Shown: positions 8,987-17,416 of the stretch, one piece after another | Position numbering within the stretch: position 1 is the first letter of the stretch | How the letters are laid out: each line of letters begins with the position of its first letter | Source: Chloroflexota bacterium | GTDB taxonomy: Bacteria; Chloroflexota; Anaerolineae; Aggregatilineales; Aggregatilineaceae | Reading direction: 5' to 3' | Length of the DNA: 64,000 nucleotides | Assembly: GCA_012729765.1 (NCBI GenBank) | Contig: JAAYCM010000025.1 | Coordinates: forward strand, 81,170-145,169 | Position numbers and translations under genes: made by a program | Notes under the pieces: model-generated | What the model was told of the DNA's origin: nothing | Seen by the model: only the letters and a program-made list of their open reading frames with translations | Database searches by the model: none

Positions 8987-10018
8987 TTATTCCGCCGTTT
9001 CGCCCTCGGCTTCATAGGGCGGCAGGGCGGGCAGGCCGTACTCCTCGCGGATGATATTCTCGATCGTGTCGGCCAGCGCCGGGTGCTCGCGCAGATATTG
9101 CTTGGCATTCTCGCGCCCCTGCCCGATCATCTCGTCCTGATATCGGAAGAACGCGCCGCGCTTGTCGATCACGCCCAGGCTGGATGCGATATCGAGAATA
9201 TCACCGACCTTGCTGATGCCCTCGTTGAACATGATGTCAAATTCGGCTTCGCGGAACGGCGGCGCGACCTTGTTTTTGGTCACACGCACGCGCGTACGGT
9301 TGCCGACCGTCTCGCCGCCGGCCTTGATCGCCTGGATGCGGCGGATGTCGAGCCGCACGCTGGCATAGAACTTGAGCGCGCGTCCGCCGCTCGTGGTTTC
9401 GGGATTGCCGAACATCACGCCGATCTTCTCGCGGAGCTGGTTGGTGAAGATCATGGCCGTGTTCGACTGCTTGATCGCGCCGGAGAGCTTGCGCAGGGCC
9501 TGGCTCATCAGGCGGGCCTGCAACCCGACATGGGTATCGCCCATCTCGCCTTCGATCTCGGCACGGGGCACTAGCGCGGCCACGCTGTCCAGCACGACGA
9601 CATCCAGCGCGCCGCTGCGCACCAATGCTTCGCTGATCTCCAGCGCCTGCTCGGCAGTGTCGGGCTGGGAGATATAGAGGTTGTTCACGTCCACGCCGAT
9701 CCGGGCTGCATAGGCAGGATCGAGCGCGTGCTCTATATCGATAAACGCGCAAATGCCACCGCGCCGCTGGGCCTCGGCAATGGTATGCAGGCAGATCGTG
9801 GTCTTGCCGGAGCTTTCCGGCCCATAGATTTCAGTCACGCGCCCTCGCGGAATCCCGCCCACGCCAATCGCAATATCGACGGCCAGCGACCCGGTCGGAA
9901 TCGCGTCAACATGCAGGTGCGTGGTATCACCCAACCGCACAATGGCCCCATCGCCAAAACGCTTGGTCAGGTCGGCAAGAGCCGCTTCCAATGCCTTATC
10001 CCGGCCCTTATCGCTCAT
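8987..10018 (-). CDS. recA: recombinase RecA
   Basis: 343 aa from ATG 10018 ([10 protein letters not shown]), the normal bacterial length. In-frame sequence upstream of this is not RecA-like and was left out. Walker [10 protein letters not shown] is at residues 66-74, followed by [10 protein letters not shown], the Walker [16 protein letters not shown] and the loop-2 region with [18 protein letters not shown]. The C-terminus is acidic (EAEGETAE). It is the strand-exchange ATPase and SOS co-protease. A GAGGG lies about 12 bases before the start. I saw no clear LexA box upstream. Confidence 0.98.
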   Translation of the reverse strand: MSDKGRDKALEAALADLTKRFGDGAIVRLGDTTHLHVDAIPTGSLAVDIAIGVGGIPRGRVTEIYGPESSGKTTICLHTIAEAQRRGGICAFIDIEHALDPAYAARIGVDVNNLYISQPDTAEQALEISEALVRSGALDVVVLDSVAALVPRAEIEGEMGDTHVGLQARLMSQALRKLSGAIKQSNTAMIFTNQLREKIGVMFGNPETTSGGRALKFYASVRLDIRRIQAIKAGGETVGNRTRVRVTKNKVAPPFREAEFDIMFNEGISKVGDILDIASSLGVIDKRGAFFRYQDEMIGQGRENAKQYLREHPALADTIENIIREEYGLPALPPYEAEGETAE

Positions 10019-10186
10019 TGCTTTCAATACCCTCTGTGGTGGTCTAACTGGGAAGTTGGTTCCGCCGAGTCTACAACGCCTGGGGCTTCTCCGCCACCCT
10101 TCGACCTTAAAACTCCTGCCCCGTGAGCGGTGCCTGGCCCACGTCTGCCCTGCGCCTGTCCGCCGCCCCGCGTGGGAAGGCCGGCC

Positions 10187-10215
10187 TTGTTGGGCCTGGG
10201 GCGTTATGCTATAAT
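10187..10215 (+). promoter_or_regulatory. promoter of tRNA-Gln
   Basis: TTGTTG (10187-10192), a 17-base spacer and a consensus TATAAT (10210-10215) place the start near 10222, five bases before the mature tRNA. Confidence 0.8.
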
Positions 10216-10226
10216 GCGAGGCGCAG

Positions 10227-10300
10227 TGGGGAGTCGCCAAGTGGCCTAAGGCAGCGGCCTTTGGAGCCGCCACACGCAGGTTCGAATCCTGCCTCCCCAG
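10227..10300 (+). tRNA. tRNA-Gln (anticodon UUG)
   Basis: 74 nt. Acceptor TGGGGAG (10227-10233) pairs with CTCCCCA (10293-10299), discriminator G. The D stem is GCC/GGC, the anticodon stem GCGGC/GCCGC encloses loop CTTTGGA with anticodon TTG, and the T arm is CAGG-TTCGAAT-CCTG. The 5' TGGGG and discriminator G are typical of tRNA-Gln. The 3' CCA is not encoded (genomic CAG follows). Confidence 0.93.
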
Positions 10301-10305
10301 CAGAT

Positions 10306-10334
10306 GCGATCGGACGGTTTGCCGGTCGCTTTTT
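10306..10334 (+). terminator. intrinsic terminator after tRNA-Gln
   Basis: GCGATCGG / CCGGTCGC stem with one wobble pair and an 8-base loop, followed directly by TTTTT (10330-10334). Confidence 0.75.
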
Positions 10335-10379
10335 AATTTCGGTTGGATGATCTGGCCGCTGGGGATGTTCTGAGCCTGC

Positions 10380-10408
10380 TTGACAAGGATTTTTCACTGT
10401 GCTACAGT
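10380..10408 (+). promoter_or_regulatory. promoter of the roadblock gene
   Basis: Consensus TTGACA (10380-10385), a 17-base spacer and TACAGT (10403-10408). The leader to the TTG start at 10515 is about 100 bases. Confidence 0.75.
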
Positions 10409-10514
10409 ACGGCTCACAAGCGGATTTTCCCGCTTGCCTCTGTGCCAAACTTAAGGTTGAATCCTCAAAGAATTAAGACACGAGGCTTATTTCCAAGACA
10501 TCAGGAGAGGCACG

Positions 10515-10886
10515 TTGGCTAAATCACGCAATGACCAGTTGGCAGAACGCTTGCGCGATTTGCAGGTTAGCTCGCCCGATGTAGAAGCCGCCGCGATCGT
10601 CAGCGTCGATGGCCTGAGCATGGCATCATCCCTGCCCGGCAATATCGAGGAAGATCGCGTATCGGCCATGTCGGCGGCCATGCTGTCGCTGGGCGAGCGG
10701 ATTGCGAGCGAGTTGGGGCGCGGGAACCTGGAACAGGTGTATGTTAAAGGCGAGCACGGGTTTGTGATCTTGAGCGCGGTCGGCGAAGAAGCCGTCTTGA
10801 CGGTGTTGGCGCGCGAGCAAGCCAAGCTGGGCCTGATCTTCCTGGACATGTCGCGCGCTGTCAAAGAACTGGAAAAACTCGTCTAG
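10515..10886 (+). CDS. roadblock/LC7 domain protein
   Basis: 123 aa. TTG 10515 is the start because AGGAGAGG sits five bases before it and the frame has no better candidate. The whole protein is one roadblock/LC7 fold: LRDLQVSSPDVEAAAIVSVDG, the hydrophobic VSAMSAAMLSLGERIASELG helix, then VYVKGEHGFVILSAVGEEAVL strands. MglB-like members are GTPase-activating partners of small Ras-like GTPases that set cell polarity, but no GTPase gene is present here. It has its own strong promoter and a terminator, and leads the signalling cluster running to 15.3 kb. Confidence 0.88.
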   Translation: MAKSRNDQLAERLRDLQVSSPDVEAAAIVSVDGLSMASSLPGNIEEDRVSAMSAAMLSLGERIASELGRGNLEQVYVKGEHGFVILSAVGEEAVLTVLAREQAKLGLIFLDMSRAVKELEKLV

Positions 10887-10944
10887 AGCGCTCGCTGCCA
10901 GCGGCTTGGGAAGCTAGCGGTCCAACCTGCACCTTTCTGGCTCT

Positions 10945-10977
10945 CACGTGGCTGCCCCACGTGGGGTTTTGTTTTTT
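10945..10977 (+). terminator. intrinsic terminator after the roadblock gene
   Basis: CACGTGG (10945-10951) and CCACGTG (10957-10963) form a perfect 7-bp stem, followed by GGGTTTTGTTTTTT. Confidence 0.8.
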
Positions 10978-11038
10978 GCACCGCGCATCACCCGGACCGC
11001 TGCTGGCACCAGACTAACCCTGCCACAAGGGGGTAATC

Positions 11039-11908
11039 GTGGCTGACAAGTCGCAGATTCTAATCGTAGAAGACGACCTCGATCTGGCCGAAATGCTCAA
11101 TGCCTATTTTCGCGTGCAGGGCTACGAGGTCCAGACGGCGGCCTGGGGCGAAGACGCCGTGCGCATCACGCAGGAAGTCCGGCCCGATCTGGTGGTGCTG
11201 GATATCCGCCTGCCGGATATCGACGGCTACGAAGTCTGCCGCCGCCTGCGCTCGCACCGCCGCACGCAGGACGTGCCGATCATCTTCCTGACCGAGAAAC
11301 GAGACCGTGTAGACAAGCTGCTGGGGCTGGAGCTTGGCGTCGTAGACTACATCACCAAGCCGTTCGATATTCAGGAGCTTCGTCTGCGCGTCCGCAACAC
11401 GCTCCGCCGTGCCGATCAGGTTTCCGTCAGCAATCCGGTCACGGGCCTGGCCGAAGGGCTGTTCGTGGACGAGCGCCTGATCACCCTGCTCACCGACGAT
11501 ACGCCCTGGTGCGTGCTGCTGATGTCGATTGTGGGGCTGGAAAATTTCCGTGAGATGTACGGTTTTGTCGCGTCCGATGACGTGCTGCGCGCGGTCAGCC
11601 TGATGATGAGCAACGCCGTGCGCGATCTGGGCAGCGGCGACGACTTTATCGGCCACCTGGCCCCGCACGATTTCGTCATCGTGACCGATAGCGAGCACTG
11701 CACCGCCATCCGCGAGCGGATCGAGACGCGGCTCAGCCAGTCGATGGAATATTTTTACCCGCTCAAGGACCGCGACAAGGCGCGGCAAGCGATGGAAGAG
11801 AACCGCCTACGGCTGGCGATCGGTGAAGTCCGGCAGACTGCCGGCCCGTTCAACGATCTTGAGCCGCTCAAAGAGGCGATACTGAAGTCCACCGGCCTCG
11901 AAGCCTGA
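11039..11908 (+). CDS. response regulator with degenerate GGDEF-like domain
   Basis: 289 aa from GTG 11039 behind AAGGGGG. The receiver domain (1-120) is intact: acidic pocket EDD at 11-13, phospho-acceptor Asp55 in VVLDIRLPDIDGYE, Thr in FLTEK and Lys107 in ITKPF. Residues 131-285 follow the GGDEF fold: the entry motif NPVTGLAEG, the VGLENFREMYGF strand-helix, and IGHLAPHDFVIVTD where active enzymes have GGDEF. The signature reads APHDF (208-212), so diguanylate cyclase activity is unlikely, and the domain may instead bind a nucleotide or protein. A terminator follows the stop. Confidence 0.85.
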   Translation: MADKSQILIVEDDLDLAEMLNAYFRVQGYEVQTAAWGEDAVRITQEVRPDLVVLDIRLPDIDGYEVCRRLRSHRRTQDVPIIFLTEKRDRVDKLLGLELGVVDYITKPFDIQELRLRVRNTLRRADQVSVSNPVTGLAEGLFVDERLITLLTDDTPWCVLLMSIVGLENFREMYGFVASDDVLRAVSLMMSNAVRDLGSGDDFIGHLAPHDFVIVTDSEHCTAIRERIETRLSQSMEYFYPLKDRDKARQAMEENRLRLAIGEVRQTAGPFNDLEPLKEAILKSTGLEA

Positions 11909-11940
11909 GCCGGTAGGGGTGGGAACAAGAAATCTGCATC

Positions 11941-11965
11941 GGGGCGCGCTGCGCCTCGCTTTTTT
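11941..11965 (+). terminator. intrinsic terminator after the REC-GGDEF-like gene
   Basis: GGGGCG / CGCCTC stem (one wobble) with a 5-base loop, then GCTTTTTT. Confidence 0.65.
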
Positions 11966-12008
11966 GCCATTCCGGACGAATTCCTAGAAAATTGATTTAA
12001 CATTAAGG

Positions 12009-12014
12009 TATAAT
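12009..12014 (+). promoter_or_regulatory. -10 element upstream of the pseudo-receiver gene
   Basis: Perfect TATAAT about 60 bases before the start at 12076, in an AT-rich stretch. No good -35 is found at 16-18 bases, so it may need an activator or use another sigma factor. Confidence 0.4.
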
Positions 12015-12075
12015 ACAGGATGTTGCCGCGCACGCCGTGTTTGTGCCGCTGCACCCTGTCAGGAGAATTTTCCTT

Positions 12076-13269
12076 ATGTCCCAGCAGCCCGATACGATCC
12101 TGATCGTGGATGACGACCCCGAAACCCGCATGCTTCTGAGCGAGCAGGTGTTGGCTTCTGGCAATTTTCGCGTGATCGAAGCCGAGGACGGCCCAGCCGG
12201 TCTGGCCCATCTGCGCGACGACCAGCCCGACCTGATCCTTATGAATCTGCACCTGCCCGGCCTTTCCGGGCGGGACGTGCTGGTCGGGCTGAAGGCACAG
12301 GGCTATCGCGGCCCGCTCATTCTGATGGCCGAGGCTGGCAGCGAGCGCCATATCGTCGAGGCGTTCCGGCTGGGCGCGACCGACTATATCGCCAAGCCGC
12401 TGCGCGAGCCGGAAGCGCTGGCCGCCGTCGAGCGCGGGCTGGGCGAAGTGCGCCTGCGCCGCCAGCGGGGGGAGCTGACCGCCCAACTCCAGGAAGCCAA
12501 CCAGCAGCTTGAAGCGCGCATCCGCGAGCTGACCACGCTCTACGACATCGGGCAGTCGGTCGCTGCCCTGCGCGAGTTGGAGAGCCTGTTCGAGCGCGTG
12601 TTGGAAAGCGTGCTGACCGTCACGGAAGCCGATCACGCCCTGCTGCTGCTCCAGGACAACGAGACGGGCAAGCTCGTGCTGCGCGCCGGCAAGAATATGC
12701 ATCTCGCCCTGCTGGACCGGCTGGGCGAGCCGGTTGAGGATGATCTGGCCGCGATGGTCATGTCGTCGGGCGAGCCGATGACGCTGGCCGGTGAGAGCCT
12801 GCGCCGCTTCAAGCTCTCGCGTGATGTGCACGCCGTCGCCTATGCGCCGCTGGCGGTCCGCAACACGGCCATCGGTGTACTGGTGGCTGGTAATCATGTC
12901 AAGCAAACCGGGTTCAATGCCAATCACGGGCGGCTGCTCAAGGCATTGGCCGACTATGCCGCGATCGCGATTGTCAACGCGCAGTTGTTTCGGATGCTGG
13001 AAGATCGTGCCCGCGCGATGGAGAACGCGTACCGCGAATTGCAGACCCGCGACGCCGAGCGTGGGCGTCAGCTTCAGGATGTGCTGGGCCGCCTGGCCCG
13101 CCCTCTGAGCGCGGTTCAGGCCGAGCTGGGGCGGCTCGCGCAGGGCAGCGATGGACCGCTTCCCCCGGCTGCCGGGCAAAAGCTGAGCACCCTGAGCCAG
13201 CACTTGCAGCAGATGGTGGCTCAATTAGCCGCGCTGGCCCAACGCCAGTCCGGCCCCCCGGAGCGGTAG
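12076..13269 (+). CDS. pseudo-receiver-GAF signalling protein
   Basis: 397 aa from ATG 12076, behind AGGAG 10 bases upstream; an upstream in-frame ATG at 12037 lacks a ribosome site. Residues 4-125 are a receiver fold with DDD at 10-12 and IAKPL at the end, but the phospho-acceptor is Asn57 (LILMNLHLPG; codon AAT) instead of Asp, so normal aspartyl phosphorylation should be impossible. A coiled coil (about 130-165) leads into a GAF domain (about 175-320: LYDIGQSVAAL through GVLVAGNH and LADYAAIAIVNAQLF). The C-terminal tail (320-397) is helical. The next gene begins 49 bases on and shares the REC-GAF layout. Confidence 0.85.
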   Translation: MSQQPDTILIVDDDPETRMLLSEQVLASGNFRVIEAEDGPAGLAHLRDDQPDLILMNLHLPGLSGRDVLVGLKAQGYRGPLILMAEAGSERHIVEAFRLGATDYIAKPLREPEALAAVERGLGEVRLRRQRGELTAQLQEANQQLEARIRELTTLYDIGQSVAALRELESLFERVLESVLTVTEADHALLLLQDNETGKLVLRAGKNMHLALLDRLGEPVEDDLAAMVMSSGEPMTLAGESLRRFKLSRDVHAVAYAPLAVRNTAIGVLVAGNHVKQTGFNANHGRLLKALADYAAIAIVNAQLFRMLEDRARAMENAYRELQTRDAERGRQLQDVLGRLARPLSAVQAELGRLAQGSDGPLPPAAGQKLSTLSQHLQQMVAQLAALAQRQSGPPER

Positions 13270-13318
13270 GGCGTCGCGCCGTTCCAGTCCATCATGCAGG
13301 GCTTTGTGGAGTAGAGGG

Positions 13319-15259
13319 TTGACTGGCGAACGTATTTTACTTGTAGAAGATGGAGCAGAGATTCGGCATTTTTTGGCCGATATGGTGCTGCCATCCGCCG
13401 GATATGATGTATTGACTGCCGCGAACGGGCGCGAGGGCCTGATCCTGGCGAATGATCTCCGCCCCGACCTGATTATTGCGGATCACCGCATGCCCGAGCT
13501 GAGCGGGCTGGAAATGCTGGCCGCGCTGCGGACGCAGGGCCTCGATATTCCCTTCATTCTGATGACCGCCGAAGGCTCTGAGGCGCTGGCCGTCGAGGCG
13601 CTGCGCCTGGGGGTCAGGGATTATCTGATCAAGCCCTTCGATCCCGACGACCTGCTGCAAACCCTGGAGCGTGTGCTGCGCGAGCACTGGACACGGCAGA
13701 TCACGCAAAATCTCCCGGCCCGCCTGCTGGATACCAACGTCCAGTTGGAGCAGCGCCTGCGCGAGCTGGATACCCTGTTCCAGACCAGCAAGCGGATCAC
13801 CAGCCTGCTCGACCTGGAACCGGTGCTCGATCAGATCGTGAAGTCAGCGGTGCTGCTAACCGGCGCGGACCAGGGCAACCTGATGCTGGTCGATCCGGCA
13901 ACCGGCGGGCTGTACCTCTATGCTTCGACCGACGCCATCACACCCCGCCAGCCCGTATCGGACCGACTGGCGCAGCAGGTGGTCGAGACGCGCAAAGCCT
14001 TGATCTTTGCCGGGGACGACCTGCTGAAGATCAAGACGCACCATCTGGCGCGTGATGTGGTTTACCTGCCGCTGCTGCTCCAGGACGAGGTGCTGGGCGT
14101 GCTCGGCGTAACCAGCTATCAGACCAGCGGCAAGATCGAGCAGCATCGCGTGCAGCTGCTCGGCGTGCTGGCCGACTTCGCCGCGATCGCGCTCGACAAT
14201 GCCCGCCTCTACACCGCCACCCAGCACGAGCGCGACACACTCGACACGATTCTGCGCGATGCCGAAGATATCATCCTGGCGGTGGACGCTGACAATCGGC
14301 TCATCTTCTGTAACCCGGCGGCCAGCGCGGCGTTTGGCCTGGGCACGGATACGGCCTGCGGGCAGCCTATTGGTGACGTGGTTGAGCACCCGGAACTGCT
14401 GGACCTGTTTGATCAGGCGGGCAAACACAAGAGCAGCCGCAGCGGCGAGATCACGCTCGACGGCGGCAGCCGCACGCTCAACGCCCACCTGACCGTGATC
14501 GAGCGGGTCGGCAAGGTGGCCGTGATGCAGGACATCACCCATCTCAAGGAACTGGACCGGATCAAGAGCGAGTTCGTCACCACCGTGTCGCACGATCTCC
14601 GCTCGCCACTGACCGCGATCCTGGCCTATGTGGAGCTGATCACACGCAGCGGGCCGCTGAACGAGCAGCAGCAGGAGTATGTGCGCCAGATTCATGTCAG
14701 TGTGCGCTCCATCACCGGGCTGATCTCCGACCTGCTCGAACTGGGCAAGATCGAGGCCGGGTTCGACCAGAGCCGCGAGCTGACCCGGCTGGAGCCGATC
14801 ATCCAGCAGGCGATAGACGGCCAGCGCCCACAGCTTCAGAAGAAGGCGATCGATCTGCGCGTCTCGGTTGCCGAACATCTGCCGCCGCTGCTCGGCAACC
14901 CGCTGCGGATACGGCAAATGGTCAACAACCTGCTCGAAAACGCGATCAAGTACACGCCCGAACACGGCAAGGTCCGCGTGTCGCTCGAAGCCGACGCGGA
15001 ATTCCTGGTGCTGCGCGTGTTCGACACCGGGATTGGCATCCCCAAGCAGGACCAGCCGTACATCTTCGACAAGTTCTACCGCACCGAGCAGGCCATCAGC
15101 GACTTTGCTGGGACCGGACTGGGGCTGTCGATTGTCAAGGGGATTGTGGACCAGCACAGCGGTCGCATCTGGGTCGAGAGCCAGGTCGGCAAGGGCAGCG
15201 TCTTCACCGTGATGCTGCCGAGCTACAATCACGCCTCAGAGCGCAGCGCCGCCCGCTGA
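13319..15259 (+). CDS. REC-GAF-PAS hybrid sensor histidine kinase
   Basis: 646 aa from TTG 13319, with GGAG seven bases before it; TTG 13304 would add five residues. Domains run in order: receiver with Asp55 in LIIADHRMPELSG; GAF about 160-310 (LYASTDAITPRQP, LGVLGVTSY); PAS about 315-405 (DAEDIILAVDADNRLIFCNPAA); HisKA with His425 in VSHDLRSPLTAIL; HATPase with N box NNLLENAIKYTP, G1 box DTGIGIP, F box and G2 box GTGLGLSIVKGI. There is no membrane segment, so it is a cytoplasmic kinase. A stand-alone partner regulator is not next to it; candidates are 11039-11908 or the single-domain regulator at 35632-35985. Confidence 0.93.
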   Translation: MTGERILLVEDGAEIRHFLADMVLPSAGYDVLTAANGREGLILANDLRPDLIIADHRMPELSGLEMLAALRTQGLDIPFILMTAEGSEALAVEALRLGVRDYLIKPFDPDDLLQTLERVLREHWTRQITQNLPARLLDTNVQLEQRLRELDTLFQTSKRITSLLDLEPVLDQIVKSAVLLTGADQGNLMLVDPATGGLYLYASTDAITPRQPVSDRLAQQVVETRKALIFAGDDLLKIKTHHLARDVVYLPLLLQDEVLGVLGVTSYQTSGKIEQHRVQLLGVLADFAAIALDNARLYTATQHERDTLDTILRDAEDIILAVDADNRLIFCNPAASAAFGLGTDTACGQPIGDVVEHPELLDLFDQAGKHKSSRSGEITLDGGSRTLNAHLTVIERVGKVAVMQDITHLKELDRIKSEFVTTVSHDLRSPLTAILAYVELITRSGPLNEQQQEYVRQIHVSVRSITGLISDLLELGKIEAGFDQSRELTRLEPIIQQAIDGQRPQLQKKAIDLRVSVAEHLPPLLGNPLRIRQMVNNLLENAIKYTPEHGKVRVSLEADAEFLVLRVFDTGIGIPKQDQPYIFDKFYRTEQAISDFAGTGLGLSIVKGIVDQHSGRIWVESQVGKGSVFTVMLPSYNHASERSAAR

Positions 15260-15297
15260 AACGCCGCGCCCGCTTTATCTACTCTATAAGAAAAAAT

Positions 15298-15330
15298 GAG
15301 GCCGCCCCAGGGGACGGCCTCGTGTGTTTT
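15298..15330. terminator. bidirectional terminator between the kinase and the binding protein
   Basis: GAGGCCG (15298-15304) / CGGCCTC (15315-15321) stem with a C/G-rich loop. It has GTGTGTTTT on the plus side and AAGAAAAAAT before the stem, which gives a T run for the minus strand, so it serves both convergent genes. Confidence 0.8.
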
Positions 15331-15350
15331 AAGCGGGTGCCGGGTCCGGT

Positions 15351-16739
15351 TTACTCGGTCGGCTGGAAGGATTCCTGAATCTCGTTGGCGGTGTTGGTCA
15401 GCTCGGTGAGCGCCGTCTCAACGTCGCCACCACCGGCCAGCAGATTGTCAAACGTCGCTTCCGCTTCGTCGCGGATCACGTCGTAGCTGGCAAGCTGCGG
15501 CTCGACCATGGTTTCGCCCTGGATCAGGTTCCACGCGTCTTCGTACTGCGGGAAGTCTTCGAACAGGGTCCCCATGTTCTCGGCGGTCGAGAAACGAACC
15601 GGGTAGTAATTGCTCACCTCGGCCCACTTGGCCTGCTGCTCGGACTCGGTCATCCAGCGGACGAACAGCCACGCGGCCAGCTGGCCTTCGGGGGTGGTGC
15701 GCGGGATGCTCACGCTCGCGCCGTAGACGTTCGCCACAGGCGTGCCATCGTACGGAATGAAGCCCACGTGCCACTCGAACGGCTCGGCGAAGGCTTCTTC
15801 GATGCCCGAACGGATGAAGGGCAGGCCCGAGGTCGAGCCGGTGTAGAACAGCGCGCGGCCCGCCGTGAAGTTGTTCTGGTCGCCAAACTGCTCGGCGATC
15901 AGCCCGGCGCACCCATCGTTGTAGAGGTCCACCATGGTCTGCATGAACTCGATGGTTTCGGGGCTGTTGTAGACAAACTGGCCGTTTTCATAGACTTCAC
16001 CGCCCAGCGCAAAGGTCGCGGCGGCGATGAACGAGGCGTCGGTGCGGACGGTGTAGCCGATGGTGTCTTCACCCTCATAACCACTCCAGCCCTGCTCGGT
16101 GAAGGCGCAGGCCATCTCGCGGAATTCTTCCCACGAGGTGGGCGGGCCGTCGAAGCCGAGTTCTTCCAGCGCGGTCTGATTGTAGTAGAGCGCCTCAGAC
16201 GAGCGGTTGGGCGGGAAGCCGATGCGCGCTGTGCCATCGGGGGTGTAGTCCTGGTTGTAGAAGCCGGGGATGAAGTCCGCGATCTCGGCTTCGTTCAGGC
16301 CCCACTGCGGGTCAAGCACATACTCGTCCAGGTCATCCACCAGGCCGTTCGCCAGATGGTAGGCGGCGGCGTTGTTCTGGTAGGCAACCACGAGGTTGGG
16401 CACATCGCCCGTCGGGATGCCGGCAATCATCTTGTTGTAGATATCGCCATAGCTGCCCTGGTTGGATGCTTCCATCGTGATGCCCCAGGGATTGTTGGTG
16501 TTGAATTCATCAATAATCTGGGTCAGAAATTCTTCACGGCCACCGGTGTGATTGTGCCACCAGGTGATCGTCTGGCCGCTGGGATCAACGCCTGCCAGCG
16601 GGCCTTCGGCTGCCGGCTCGGTGGGCAGATCAAACGTGCGGACAAAGCCGCTGTCATCCTGAGCGGCAGTCTTGCCAAGCACGGGCAGGGCCAACGCCGC
16701 CACCAGCACCAGGGTAATCACGATACCCCATTTACGCAT
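15351..16739 (-). CDS. ABC transporter substrate-binding protein, family 1 (sugar type)
   Basis: 462 aa with a signal peptide (MRKW then a hydrophobic core VITLVLVAALALPVLG, cleavage near 24-27). The mature part is a periplasmic-binding type 2 fold: ITWWHNHTGGREEFLTQII near 60, NNPWGITMEASNQG, VPNLVVAYQNNAAAY, a mid-protein SGLPFIRSGIEEAF and VNVYG-type hinge. An SD AAGGAGG sits five bases before ATG. It should capture an oligosaccharide or sugar-like ligand for an ABC importer, yet no permease or ATPase gene adjoins it. It may pair with components elsewhere in the genome. Confidence 0.92.
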   Translation of the reverse strand: MRKWGIVITLVLVAALALPVLGKTAAQDDSGFVRTFDLPTEPAAEGPLAGVDPSGQTITWWHNHTGGREEFLTQIIDEFNTNNPWGITMEASNQGSYGDIYNKMIAGIPTGDVPNLVVAYQNNAAAYHLANGLVDDLDEYVLDPQWGLNEAEIADFIPGFYNQDYTPDGTARIGFPPNRSSEALYYNQTALEELGFDGPPTSWEEFREMACAFTEQGWSGYEGEDTIGYTVRTDASFIAAATFALGGEVYENGQFVYNSPETIEFMQTMVDLYNDGCAGLIAEQFGDQNNFTAGRALFYTGSTSGLPFIRSGIEEAFAEPFEWHVGFIPYDGTPVANVYGASVSIPRTTPEGQLAAWLFVRWMTESEQQAKWAEVSNYYPVRFSTAENMGTLFEDFPQYEDAWNLIQGETMVEPQLASYDVIRDEAEATFDNLLAGGGDVETALTELTNTANEIQESFQPTE

Positions 16740-17042
16740 TTGTGCCTCCTTAAGATTGGAAACTGTTATGGATGTGGAAAAACGTGCAAACGCCCAAGTT
16801 GAGACTCTACATTAGCTGGGTGAAGAAAACCACAACGGAAGGTAAAGTACAGCGAAAGTCCAGGTTAAATAATATTATGGATGAGCCACCTCCCACTTGT
16901 GCCAGCCGCTCACAGCGTGTAGGTAACTTACTATCGAGAGTCTATACCGGATCGCCTTGTTCGACAAGAAACCGTCGCCAGAGTGTGCCGCGTGTGGTAT
17001 GCTAGCGGCCAGCGAAAAACCCAGTGTGAGGAGAAAGAGTCT
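16740..17042. other. 303-base divergent spacer
   Basis: It separates the binding-protein gene (minus) from a small gene (plus). AT-rich patches (AATAATATTATG near 16870) may hold the binding-protein promoter, but I see no clean hexamer pair. CTTGT-TCG-ACAAG (16956-16968) is a 13-base palindrome. TATGCT at 16998-17003 could be a -10 for the plus-strand gene without a good -35. Confidence 0.4.
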
Positions 17043-17375
17043 GTGGGCTTCCTGAAAAGACTGTTTGGGGGCCGGAGCGACGGCGAGGACAAAGACGGCC
17101 TCTACTATTACATTCGCTCGAATACCAGCGGCGAGGTGATCCGGCTGCGGCTGCACCGCTATAACGACCTCTCGCCAGCCGACGATTACGAGAGCTATCA
17201 CGTCCATAAGACCATCGTCGGCGAACGGGGCTTTGATCGCATCGAGGCCGACTTCTTCTTCGACAAGCGCCGCAACCTGGTCAATGTCGAGCTTCAGGGC
17301 GGCACGCTGGTCGAGCGCGAAGACTACGACGCCTATCTGGCCCAACGGCAGACACCGACCGAGTCCGGCAGCTAG
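17043..17375 (+). CDS. conserved-looking hypothetical protein, 110 aa
   Basis: The start GTG 17043 follows AGGAG by nine bases. The product opens MGFLKRLFGG and is then compact, charged and beta-rich: GLYYYIRSNTSGEVIRLRLHRYNDL, YHVHKTIVGERGFDRIEADFFF and NLVNVELQGG. Two consecutive acidic/basic strands suggest a small soluble nucleic-acid or protein-binding domain, but I cannot name a family. No signal peptide. It is followed after 41 bases by the HAD-like gene on the same strand, so the two may be co-transcribed. Confidence 0.6.
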   Translation: MGFLKRLFGGRSDGEDKDGLYYYIRSNTSGEVIRLRLHRYNDLSPADDYESYHVHKTIVGERGFDRIEADFFFDKRRNLVNVELQGGTLVEREDYDAYLAQRQTPTESGS

Positions 17376-17416
17376 ACCCGCGCCTGTTTGAGCCGCATCG
17401 CAAGGAATAAGACGCC

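Noticed and set aside
10051..10063. GGAAGTTGGTTCC as a LexA/SOS box upstream of recA
   Set aside because: It is only a rough palindrome, does not match GAAC-N4-GTTC spacing, and there is no lexA gene nearby.
11755..13224. 489-residue minus-strand frame
   Set aside because: Antisense to the pseudo-receiver-GAF gene, which has clear domains, ribosome site and terminator context.
16956..16968. CTTGT-TCG-ACAAG as operator for the 110-residue gene
   Set aside because: Not aligned to a good promoter; could be chance in a 300-base gap. Left as part of the spacer note only.
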